Shown here: positions 55,033-61,774 of the stretch, piece by piece
How positions within the stretch are numbered: the stretch's first letter is position 1
How the letters are laid out: each line of letters starts with the position of its first letter
Origin: Sphingomonas spermidinifaciens
GTDB taxonomy: Bacteria > Pseudomonadota > Alphaproteobacteria > Sphingomonadales > Sphingomonadaceae
Length of the DNA: 64,000 nt
Reading direction: 5' to 3'
Assembly: GCF_002351485.1 (NCBI RefSeq)
Contig: NZ_NWMW01000002.1
Span: forward strand, 992,001-1,056,000
Translations under genes and position numbers: made by a program
The notes under the pieces: model-generated
Seen by the model: the letters and a program-made list of their open reading frames with translations, nothing else
What the model was told of the DNA's origin: nothing
The model's database searches: none

Positions 55033-56049
55033 TTATGCCGCGCGGGCGGGGGCGCCGCTCTGGCCGCATTCGCCGAGGAAGGCGATCAGCCCCCGCTCGG
55101 CGCGCGTCAGATGACGCGCCGCGCGCGGTAGCTTGAGCCGCTGGCGGAGCGCAAGCTGTGCAGCCTTGTCCTTGCCCAATTCGACGAGCGCGGGGTGGAC
55201 ATAGCTCTTGCGTGCGATCGCGGGGGTGTTGCCCAGCGCCTCGACCACGGGTTCCAGCATCGTCTTGAGCCCGATCGGCTCGGGCGCGGTCATGATCGCC
55301 TCGAACGCGATCGCGCTCGCGCCCCAGGTGCGGAAATGCTTGGCGGTGAAGGGCGCGCCCATCGCCTCGCGGATATAGTCGTTGACGTCGCCGGAGGTGA
55401 CGGGACGCGCCTCGCCCGCGTCGTCGAGCCAGCCGAACAAGTGCTGGCCGGGCAGGTCCTGGCACTTCTTGACGAAGCGGATCAGCGAATTGTCGGTGAT
55501 GGTGAGGACGCGCAGCTTGCCCGACTTGGCAGTGTATTGGAGGCGCAGGCGCGTCCCGGTCAGCTTTGCGTGGCGTCGGCGCAGCGTCGTCGCGCCGAAG
55601 CTCTTGTTCGCCTTCGCATAGCTTTCATTGCCCACCCGGATGCGGCCGAGGTCGAGCAGGCGGACGACCGCCGCCACCGCGCGTTCGCGCGTCAGCTTGC
55701 GCGCGCGCAGGTCCTTTTCGACGCGCTTGCGCAGTCGCGGCAACCGCTCCCCGAACTCACCGCAGCGCGAATATTTCGCCGCCTCCTGCGCCTCGCGGAA
55801 CTCGGCGTGGTAGCGATATTGCTTACGTCCCTTTTCGTCCCAGCCGACCGCCTGGATATGGCCGTCGGGATCGGGACAGAACCAGGCGTCGCGATAGGCG
55901 GGGGGCAGGCCGATGCGGTTGAGCCGGTCGATCTCGTCACGGTCGGTGATCCGCTCGCCCGACGGCAGCCAATAGCCCCAGCCGTGGCGCATCTTGCGCC
56001 TGGTGATGCCAGGCCGGCTGTCGTCGGAATAGCGGATGCGGTCGGACAT
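55033..56049 (-). CDS. DNA topoisomerase IB
   Basis: A 338-residue poxvirus/eukaryote-type topoisomerase IB that relaxes supercoils through a 3'-phosphotyrosyl intermediate. The N-terminal domain has GWGYWLPSGERITDRDEIDR and PPAYRDAWFCPDPDGHIQAV. The catalytic domain shows NESYAKANKSFGATTLRRRH (first catalytic Arg region), GKLRVLTITDNSL, AKHFRTWGAS (Arg/His), and the nucleophile Tyr in ARKSYVHPAL. All five catalytic positions (Arg, Lys, Arg, His, Tyr) appear present. Bacterial homologues are accessory enzymes; their role in vivo is unclear. Confidence 0.93.
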   Translation of the reverse strand: MSDRIRYSDDSRPGITRRKMRHGWGYWLPSGERITDRDEIDRLNRIGLPPAYRDAWFCPDPDGHIQAVGWDEKGRKQYRYHAEFREAQEAAKYSRCGEFGERLPRLRKRVEKDLRARKLTRERAVAAVVRLLDLGRIRVGNESYAKANKSFGATTLRRRHAKLTGTRLRLQYTAKSGKLRVLTITDNSLIRFVKKCQDLPGQHLFGWLDDAGEARPVTSGDVNDYIREAMGAPFTAKHFRTWGASAIAFEAIMTAPEPIGLKTMLEPVVEALGNTPAIARKSYVHPALVELGKDKAAQLALRQRLKLPRAARHLTRAERGLIAFLGECGQSGAPARAA

Positions 56050-56181
56050 GGTGCCAAGTCGTTGTGGAAAGGCCGCTTCAATGCGTCTCTACGGGCTTTC
56101 GTTCCGGCGCCGGGCGGCGGAACAACGGGGGGCGGGGGCGTGTTCAGGACGGTGATCCCCCAAGCCGATGGAGTGCCCCAA

Positions 56182-56736
56182 ATGGCCGACCTCAACGCTG
56201 CCCGCGTGCTCATCCTCGCGACCGACGGCTTCGAGCATGACGAACTGTTCGCGCCGCGTCAGGCGCTGCTCGATGCCGGTGCCGAAGTGACCCTCGCCTC
56301 GATCGGGACCGACCCGATCCAGGGCGTCAAGAACGACAGCGACCCGACCGAGACGATCACCCCCGACCTGACGCTCGATCAGGTCGATCCCGACGATTAT
56401 CACGCGCTCCTCCTGCCCGGCGGCGTCGGCAATCCCGACAAGATGCGGATGGAGGAGAAGGCCGTCGACATCGTCGAGGCGTTCATGGACGACGATAAGA
56501 TTGTCGCCGCCATCTGTCACGCACCGTGGTTGTTGGTCGAGGCTGACGTGGTCGACGGTCGCCGCGTGACGAGCTGGCCCTCGGTACGCACCGACCTCGA
56601 GAACGCCGGGGCCGAGGTGGTGGACGAGGAGGTCGTCGTCGACGGCAACCTCATCACCAGCCGCAAGCCCGACGACATCCCCGCCTTCAACAAGGCGCTG
56701 ATCGAGGCGCTGGAGAAGGTGGGCGAGGACGCCTAA
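56182..56736 (+). CDS. DJ-1/PfpI family protein (protease/glyoxalase III-like)
   Basis: A 184-residue protein of the DJ-1/PfpI superfamily, PfpI branch (general stress protein 18/YhbO-like). The nucleophile is in AICHAPWLLVEA, with the conserved Glu in FEHDELF and the VEAFMDDDK helix. Such proteins are linked to protection from glycation and oxidative stress; true protease activity is disputed. GGAG lies 9 nt before the ATG at 56182. The stop codon overlaps the convergent acyltransferase stop by 4 bp. Confidence 0.9.
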   Translation: MADLNAARVLILATDGFEHDELFAPRQALLDAGAEVTLASIGTDPIQGVKNDSDPTETITPDLTLDQVDPDDYHALLLPGGVGNPDKMRMEEKAVDIVEAFMDDDKIVAAICHAPWLLVEADVVDGRRVTSWPSVRTDLENAGAEVVDEEVVVDGNLITSRKPDDIPAFNKALIEALEKVGEDA

Positions 56737-57815
56737 CGCAGCGCGGGGGCGCCCTTTGGCGTCCCCGTCCGCCGCGGCCGGTTGATCCAGGCCTGTGCCG
56801 GCAATTCGACGAAGTGATAGAGCAGCGCGGAGGCCAAGAGCACCATCGCTGCATAGAGCGCGATCAGCGGCCACTCGACCGGGCCGGGTGCGTGAACGAA
56901 GGCGAGCTTGAACGCCTTCCACATAAGGAAATGCGCGAGATAGGTGGCGTAGCTCCACTCGCCGAGGCGGTGGAGGACCGCCGTTTCTAACGGGTTGTTC
57001 CGGCGACCGGCCGTCAGCGCGAGCAGCAGCACCAGCGCGGCGAAGCCGGTCGGCGCGACCAGCGTCTCGGCCAGCCCGGCGAACCCGAGCGCCAGCGTCG
57101 CGGCGACCACCGCCGTGGCTGAGCCTGCGAGCGCCGGATGTCGGCCACGCCGGGCGAACAGTCTGAACACCAGCATTCCGAGCGTGAACCCGGTTACGCA
57201 GCGGATCAGTCCAAGCTGGGGGATAAACTGCCCGAGGGTCCAGACCCCGCGTACCGCGAACACGCCCGCCTGCAGCGCGATCAATCCGCCGCTTAGCAAC
57301 AGCAGAGTGGCAGTGCGCCGTCGCTCCAGCCGGAGGGCGAAGACCAGTGCCGGGAACATGAGGTAGGCGAAGCTCTCGGCCGAGATCGACCAGGCGGGCT
57401 CGTTCCAGGCGAGGTAGGCGAAGCCCCAGTTCTGGATCAGCAGATAATGAATTGGCAGGTCGACGAACGGGTAGGTCACCGGATCATGCCGGCCCGTGAC
57501 CCAGAGCAGCAGCGCCAGGCCCACCCCGCCGGTCAGCACCACTGCATGAAGCGGCCAGACCCGCGCAAAACGACGCCTGAGGAATAGAGGTGCCGCCTGC
57601 CATCGCTCACGATCGAACCGCGCCCCCCACGAAAGAGCGATGACGAAGCCCGACAGCACGAAGAAGAAATCGACCGCCAGATAGCCTTTGTCGAGCACTG
57701 CCATGACCCACGCGGGAACGGGGGGCAGGGACTGGCGCAGATGGTAGAAGACCACGAGCCACGCCGCGATCCCCCGCGCGCCGGTCAGCGCGCGAAGCTC
57801 CCCGGTGCGGATCAC
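56733..57815 (-). CDS. Acyltransferase family 3 membrane protein
   Basis: A ~360-residue integral membrane acyltransferase with about ten spans. It begins RTGELRALTGARGIAAWLVV followed by FYHLR (the conserved His of the family), then FFFVLSGFVIALSWGARF, RRFARVWPLHAVVL and WSISAESFAYLMFP. The family O-acetylates exopolysaccharide, lipopolysaccharide or other glycans. The start is set at the GTG at 57815 because it overlaps the stop of a 44-residue upstream gene as GTGA; a longer frame to 57893 would overlap that peptide gene. The XrtA-type glycosyltransferase across the divergent gap suggests exopolysaccharide modification. Confidence 0.87.
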   Translation of the reverse strand: MIRTGELRALTGARGIAAWLVVFYHLRQSLPPVPAWVMAVLDKGYLAVDFFFVLSGFVIALSWGARFDRERWQAAPLFLRRRFARVWPLHAVVLTGGVGLALLLWVTGRHDPVTYPFVDLPIHYLLIQNWGFAYLAWNEPAWSISAESFAYLMFPALVFALRLERRRTATLLLLSGGLIALQAGVFAVRGVWTLGQFIPQLGLIRCVTGFTLGMLVFRLFARRGRHPALAGSATAVVAATLALGFAGLAETLVAPTGFAALVLLLALTAGRRNNPLETAVLHRLGEWSYATYLAHFLMWKAFKLAFVHAPGPVEWPLIALYAAMVLLASALLYHFVELPAQAWINRPRRTGTPKGAPALR

Positions 57816-57946
57816 GGCTTGCGCCGCGCGGCGAAGCCCTTGTCCGCGCCGCCGTCCTCGCGGTCGAGATCGGGGCGCGACAGCATCCGCCATGCCGCCA
57901 GCAGCATCAGCCCGTGGGTGAGAAGGATCGAAAAGCCGTCGATCAT
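57812..57946 (-). CDS. 44-residue membrane-associated peptide coupled to the acyltransferase
   Basis: A short gene starting ATG at 57946 and ending TGA at 57812-57814, overlapping the acyltransferase GTG. The product starts MIDGFSILLTHGLMLLAAWR with one hydrophobic segment (~5-20), then an acidic and basic tail (SRPDLDREDGGADKGFAARR). No family is recognised. The stop/start overlap is the main support; no strong ribosome binding site is visible, so it may instead be a leader peptide. Confidence 0.55.
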   Translation of the reverse strand: MIDGFSILLTHGLMLLAAWRMLSRPDLDREDGGADKGFAARRKP

Positions 57947-58041
57947 GATGCGGCCCGGCTTAGCGGGCTGGGGTTGCCGCCGGGTTAAACCCGCGATCGC
58001 GGTTGACCGGGTGTTAAAGCCTGTCGTGCCATGCCCCTCTC

Positions 58042-59280
58042 ATGCGCATCCTCCACGTCCTCGACCACGGCCTGCCGCTTCACAGCGGCTACAGCTTTCG
58101 TACCCGCGCGATCCTGAAGGCGCAGGTGGCGCGCGGCTGGGCCGTCGCAGGGGTGACTGGCCCGCGCTACAACGTCGTCGATGCGCCGGTCGAAACCTTC
58201 GACGGCCTCGACTTTCATCGCAGTTCGATGCGCCCCGCCGGGCCGCCGCCGCTCGGCGAGTGGCGCGAGATCGGTGTGTTTGCCCGCGCGATCGAGCGGG
58301 CGGTCGATGCCTTCCGTCCCGACATCCTCCACGCGCATTCGCCGGTGATGGGCGCGCTCGCCGCGCTGCGCGTGGCGAAGAAGCGGGGCTTGCCGCTCCT
58401 TTACGAAATCCGCGCCTTCTGGGAGGATGCGGCGGTCGGCAACGGGACGGGGCGCGAGGGATCGGCCAAGTACCGGCTGACCCGCGCGCTCGAAACCTGG
58501 GCATGCCGCCGCGTCGATGCGGTGAGTGTGATCTGCGAGGGACTGCGCGGGGACCTGATCGCGCGCGGCATTCCGGGGCAGAAGATCATGGTTAGCCCCA
58601 ACGGCGTCGACCTGTCGCTGTTCGGCGAGCCGCTGGCGCGCGACGAGGCGCTGGCCGCCGAGCTGGGCATGGGGCACGAGGTCGCCGGCTATGTCGGCAG
58701 CTTCTACGACTATGAGGGTCTCGACGACCTGATCGCGGCGATGCCCGCGCTGGTGGCGAAGCGCCCGCAGGCGCAACTGCTGATGGTCGGCGGCGGGCCG
58801 ATGGAGCCTCAGCTGCGCGCCGCGGCGGCCGCGTCGCCGGTCGCGAGCCGCATCCGTTTCGTCGGTCGCGTGCCGCATAACGAGGTCGAGCGCTATTACA
58901 GTCTGATCGACGTTCTCGCCTATCCGCGCAAGCATATGCGCCTCACCGATCTCGTCACGCCGCTGAAGCCGCTCGAAGCGATGGCGCAGCGCCGGCTGGT
59001 CGCCGCCTCTAATGTCGGCGGGCATCGCGAGCTGGTCGAGGACGGGGTGACGGGCACGCTGTTCGCGCCCGATAATCCCGCGGCGCTCGCCGATTCGCTC
59101 GCCGCCCTGTTCGCCGATCGCGCCGGCTGGGACGCTCGGCGTGCGCGGGCGCGCGCCTTCGTCGAACGCGAGCGTAACTGGTCGTCAAATATTTCGCGCT
59201 ACCAACCTGTTTACCAACGGCTTTCAAACGCCGCAGCAATGGACGAATCATGGTCGCGCTTACCGCCAGTCAACGCATGA
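58042..59280 (+). CDS. Glycosyltransferase of the exosortase A/PEP-CTERM-associated type
   Basis: A 412-residue GT-B-fold enzyme of glycosyltransferase family 4. It begins MRILHVLDHGLPLHSGYSFR followed by TRAILKAQ, the opening typical of the XrtA-associated glycosyltransferases (TIGR04063-like). LLYEIRAFWEDAAVG, SPNGVDLSLFG, FVGRVPHNEVERYYSLIDVL, YPRKHMRLTDLVTPLKPLEA and LVEDGVTGTLF match GT4 donor-binding elements (R/K and EX7E-type motif). It probably builds an exopolysaccharide unit. Its stop overlaps the following gene's ATG as ATGA. Confidence 0.88.
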   Translation: MRILHVLDHGLPLHSGYSFRTRAILKAQVARGWAVAGVTGPRYNVVDAPVETFDGLDFHRSSMRPAGPPPLGEWREIGVFARAIERAVDAFRPDILHAHSPVMGALAALRVAKKRGLPLLYEIRAFWEDAAVGNGTGREGSAKYRLTRALETWACRRVDAVSVICEGLRGDLIARGIPGQKIMVSPNGVDLSLFGEPLARDEALAAELGMGHEVAGYVGSFYDYEGLDDLIAAMPALVAKRPQAQLLMVGGGPMEPQLRAAAAASPVASRIRFVGRVPHNEVERYYSLIDVLAYPRKHMRLTDLVTPLKPLEAMAQRRLVAASNVGGHRELVEDGVTGTLFAPDNPAALADSLAALFADRAGWDARRARARAFVERERNWSSNISRYQPVYQRLSNAAAMDESWSRLPPVNA

Positions 59281-60032
59281 ACTTCGATCCCCGGCTGATT
59301 GCCGCGGCCATCGTCGCCGCTGCCGCTGGGGCCGTCGCGGCCCTCCTGCCCAGCTGGCGTATCGAGTCGCTGGTGATCGAGACGGGGCTGCCCGCACTGC
59401 TGCCCGCCGCCGCGCCGCCGCTTGGGACCACCTTTCGCGGCGCGCTGATCGTGTTCGCGATGCTGGGGGCGGGCGGGGCGACCTTTGCCGCTGTCCAGCG
59501 CCTCGCCCCTGCGCGCCGCGTCGTCCGCACCGTGGTGCGCCGCGCCGACCGCCATCCCGACGCGCCCGTGCGCGAGCCGGTGAAGGCGATGCGCGACCTC
59601 GGCACGCCGTTCCTCGACGTCGGTGGCGCCCCGCCGCCGGAACGCGACATCCCCCGCGACCTCGATCAGCCGCTCGCCGCGTTCGATCCGGCCGCCATCC
59701 CCGCTGAGCCGCTGACGCCGAGCGAGCCCGTCAAGCCACTTTTCCGCGCCGAGCCCGCACGCGAGCCCGACCCGGTGGTCGAGCATGTCCGCATCGAGAC
59801 CTTCGAGGTGACGCCGACCCAGCGTGGCGCTTCGCTCGCGCCGGTGCCCGACTGGAGCGCCGATCGTCCGATCGCCGCACCCGAGACCGAGGCGACGATC
59901 CATGCGTTGCTCGACCGGCTCGAGCGCGGCGTGCGTCGGCGCGGCGGCGGGCCGGCACTGGTCGAGCGCGCCCATTCGGGCGACCTTGACGAGGCGCTGG
60001 CGATGCTCCGCCGCTTCGCCGCCGCGCGCTAA
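59277..60032 (+). CDS. Two-span membrane protein of unknown function
   Basis: A 251-residue protein with two N-terminal spans (LIAAAIVAAAAGAVAALLPS and GALIVFAMLGAGGATFAAV), then a ~180-residue cytoplasmic region rich in Pro/Glu/Arg (PPPERDIPRDLDQPLAAFDP). It ends in a conserved-looking helical tail (EATIHALLDRLERGVRRRGG and DEALAMLRRFAAAR). It is not recognised by family. The ATG overlaps the glycosyltransferase stop (ATGA); an ATG at 59250 is possible but would sit inside the preceding gene. It is probably in the same operon as the glycosyltransferase. Confidence 0.7.
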   Translation: MNFDPRLIAAAIVAAAAGAVAALLPSWRIESLVIETGLPALLPAAAPPLGTTFRGALIVFAMLGAGGATFAAVQRLAPARRVVRTVVRRADRHPDAPVREPVKAMRDLGTPFLDVGGAPPPERDIPRDLDQPLAAFDPAAIPAEPLTPSEPVKPLFRAEPAREPDPVVEHVRIETFEVTPTQRGASLAPVPDWSADRPIAAPETEATIHALLDRLERGVRRRGGGPALVERAHSGDLDEALAMLRRFAAAR

Positions 60033-60343
60033 GCGGTCTCGACCGTCAGCGCCTCAACGCGGGCGCAGACCGACCGCTCGCCGACTCGCGTGGCGACCAC
60101 GGTGCAATCGGCCATCAATTGTCCCCGCATCGGCAACTCGGCCTCGCCCAGCGCGCCGAGCCAGGCGCGCGAGGCGCGGTCGCCGCCCACCTCCAGATCG
60201 AGCACGTGACGCGCGCCGGCAAAGGTCGCGCTCGCCCAGCGCGTGGCGCTCGCCTCGACGATGCGCATCGGCACGCCGGCAGCGGCGGCCGACAGGTTGA
60301 GCGCGCGCTCGACCAGCGCGCCGGCATCGGGTCCGCGCGCCAT
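60029..60343 (-). CDS. 104-residue protein of unknown function in an SOS-box-flanked unit
   Basis: A 104-residue soluble protein (MARGPDAGALVERALNLSAA ... ADCTVVATRVGERSVCARVEAL) with two cysteines and no recognised motif. It resembles conserved sphingomonad hypothetical proteins. Its ATG overlaps the stop of the upstream 58-residue gene (TGATG), and its stop overlaps the convergent membrane-protein stop by 4 bp. With the 58-residue gene it forms a short operon whose promoter region carries a LexA-type box. Confidence 0.65.
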   Translation of the reverse strand: MARGPDAGALVERALNLSAAAAGVPMRIVEASATRWASATFAGARHVLDLEVGGDRASRAWLGALGEAELPMRGQLMADCTVVATRVGERSVCARVEALTVETA

Positions 60344-60519
60344 CAGCGGGCCTCCCCCGCCAGATAGGCCTCGATCCGCTCGCGCATCGACGGTCCAGGT
60401 TCGCGTCCGCGGCGCATGTCGAGGACGAGGCGCGGGTCGCGCGCCACCCGTCGCCCGAACAATGTGACCGGCGTGCCCGTCGCCTTCAGATGTGCCTCGA
60501 TTCGCGGCAGCAACTCCAT
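60343..60519 (-). CDS. 58-residue small basic protein
   Basis: A short gene (58 residues) reading MELLPRIEAHLKATGTPVTL, then FGRRVARDPRLVLDMRRGREP, GPSMRERIEAYLAGEAR. It looks helical and Arg-rich and could bind nucleic acid, like the small LPRIEAHLK...FGR...DPR proteins I recall from sphingomonads. GGAG sits seven nt before the ATG at 60519. Its stop overlaps the ATG of the 104-residue gene. A GTTC-N7-GTTC box lies 28 bp upstream. Confidence 0.7.
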   Translation of the reverse strand: MELLPRIEAHLKATGTPVTLFGRRVARDPRLVLDMRRGREPGPSMRERIEAYLAGEAR

Positions 60520-60546
60520 CTCGCATCTCCCGTTCGCGACTCCGTT

Positions 60547-60561
60547 GTTCTATTTCTGTTC
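60547..60561. promoter_or_regulatory. LexA (SOS) box, alphaproteobacterial GTTC-N7-GTTC type
   Basis: GTTC TATTTCT GTTC is an exact match to the direct-repeat operator known for LexA of alphaproteobacteria. It lies in the divergent gap between the 58/104-residue operon and the S24 repressor gene, ~28 bp and ~49 bp from the two starts. This suggests DNA-damage control of one or both units. Confidence 0.7.
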
Positions 60562-60579
60562 TCGCATTCCCAACTTGTC

Positions 60580-60593
60580 TAGGAAAAATCCTA
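60580..60593. promoter_or_regulatory. Palindrome at the S24 repressor start, possible autoregulatory operator
   Basis: TAGGA-AAAA-TCCTA is a perfect dyad ending 16 nt before the ATG of the S24 gene. Phage-type repressors usually bind such dyads at their own promoter. The functional assignment is inference. Confidence 0.45.
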
Positions 60594-60609
60594 TGGCTAT
60601 GACTGGATC

Positions 60610-61230
60610 ATGCTGGTCGAGGATCCGAGGGCGGCGCTGGCCAGGCTCGCTGCCGAGCGAGGAGTCAGCCTGTCGCGGCTGTCGCGGCTGATCGGCCGCA
60701 ACCCTGCCTATGTGCAGCAGCACGTGACGCGCGGGTCGCCGCGCCGGCTGGGCGAGGAGGATCGCGAGACGATCGCGGCGTTCCTGGGCGTGGACGAGGC
60801 GGTGCTGGGCGGCCGTGCGACACGGGCGGTGCCGGTCGCCCGCTTCGACCTTGCCGCCTCGGCGGGGCCGGGCGGGCTGGCCGAGATCGAGGAGCCGCGC
60901 GCCGCGCTGATGCTGCCGCCCGAAATGCTGGCGGGGCTTGGCGTGCGCGCCGCCGACGCCTCGATGATCCGCGTCGCGGGCGACTCGATGGTGCCGACGC
61001 TCTGGCCGGGCGACGACATCCTCGTCGATGCGGCGCAAACGGCCGTGAGCGCAAAGGGCGGCGTCTATGTGCTGCGGCTGGACGAGGTGCTGATGGTCAA
61101 GCGCGTCGTGCGCGGCGCGGGGGGGCTCGTCGTCACCAGCGACAATGCCGATGCGCCGTCGCCCGGCAGCGTCGCGGCCGACCGGGTGGCGATCGTCGGC
61201 CGCGTCGTCTGGGTCAGCCGGGCCCTATGA
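60610..61230 (+). CDS. LexA/CI-like repressor with S24 autoprotease domain
   Basis: A 206-residue regulator. An N-terminal lambda-repressor-like helix-turn-helix (GVSLSRLSRLIGRNPAYVQQ) precedes an S24 domain with the cleavage-site dipeptide Ala85-Gly86 in AASAGPGG, nucleophile Ser126 in VAGDSMVPTLWPGD, and general base Lys164 in DEVLMVKRVV. On RecA-ssDNA stimulation it would self-cleave and derepress its targets. The domain layout fits prophage-type CI repressors rather than LexA, whose N-terminus is a winged helix. A LexA-type box and its own dyad precede it, so it may be a second layer of DNA-damage response. No other phage gene is visible. Confidence 0.88.
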   Translation: MLVEDPRAALARLAAERGVSLSRLSRLIGRNPAYVQQHVTRGSPRRLGEEDRETIAAFLGVDEAVLGGRATRAVPVARFDLAASAGPGGLAEIEEPRAALMLPPEMLAGLGVRAADASMIRVAGDSMVPTLWPGDDILVDAAQTAVSAKGGVYVLRLDEVLMVKRVVRGAGGLVVTSDNADAPSPGSVAADRVAIVGRVVWVSRAL

Positions 61231-61404
61231 GCGGCGATCGCGCCGCCAGATCAGGATCGAGATCACCGTCCCGACGGCGATCCCGCCGAGCAGGCCGATC
61301 GACGGCTGCCGCAGCGCGACGCCGACCACGACACCGGCCATGATCGTCAGCGCAAGGATGGCGCCGCCCGCAACGGGGCCGCGCGAGGGGCGGGGATCAG
61401 CCAT
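61225..61404 (-). CDS. 59-residue two-span membrane protein
   Basis: A 59-residue protein: a polar N-terminus (MADPRPSRGPVAGG), two hydrophobic segments (AILALTIMAGVVVGVALR and IGLLGGIAVGTVISILIW) and a basic tail RRDRRS. It resembles the small AtpZ/YnfA-like two-helix membrane proteins in size, but no family can be assigned with certainty. The start at 61404 is chosen because earlier in-frame codons lack coding character. It overlaps the S24 gene end by 6 bp on the opposite strand. Confidence 0.6.
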   Translation of the reverse strand: MADPRPSRGPVAGGAILALTIMAGVVVGVALRQPSIGLLGGIAVGTVISILIWRRDRRS

Positions 61405-61533
61405 GCACGCCGCCTTGCCACGTCCCGCCGCGGGACGCCAGCCGTCCCGCCGTGGCACGGCGGTCCCGGCGGGGGACAGAGCCGGAACGCGCGTTAACTT
61501 TCGTGCGTCGCACTGGACCGTCGTGCGGCCGGA

Positions 61534-61550
61534 TTGGCACGCGCCTTGGA
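61534..61550 (+). promoter_or_regulatory. Sigma-54-like promoter sequence
   Basis: TTGGCACG-CGCC-TTGGA matches the sigma-54 consensus (YTGGCACGrNNNTTGCW) in spacing and in 11-12 of 13 fixed positions, but the -12 reads GG instead of GC. It ends only 12 nt before the ATG of the 70-residue gene, which would make the message nearly leaderless. Confidence 0.3.
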
Positions 61551-61561
61551 ACACCGCGCGC

Positions 61562-61774
61562 ATGACGAGCTTCTACCTGCCCGACGCGGCTGCGCTGCGC
61601 GATGCCGAACAACTGATCGCGAGCCTGGGCGGGGATGCCGAGAACGAGGCCAATGCGCGCGCGGTGCGCAGCCGCGACATCGGGAATCATGTCGCCTTCT
61701 GCCGCTGGCGCCAGATCGGCAGGCTGATCGCCTTCCTCGGCAATGACGTCGCCGAGCGCCCGACGCTTCACTGA
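61562..61774 (+). CDS. 70-residue protein of unknown function
   Basis: A small protein (MTSFYLPDAAALRDAEQLIA ... SRDIGNHVAFCRWRQIGRLI followed by AFLGNDVAERPTLH) with one cysteine and a helical start. No motif is recognised, but the codon pattern and stop are clean. The ATG at 61562 is preferred; there is no good ribosome binding site. Its last 7 bp overlap the convergent GH9 gene. Confidence 0.6.
   Translation: MTSFYLPDAAALRDAEQLIASLGGDAENEANARAVRSRDIGNHVAFCRWRQIGRLIAFLGNDVAERPTLH

Noticed and set aside
55195..56181. Long N-terminal extension of the PfpI frame
   Set aside because: It is antisense to topoisomerase IB; the PfpI fold begins at ATG 56182 with GGAG upstream.
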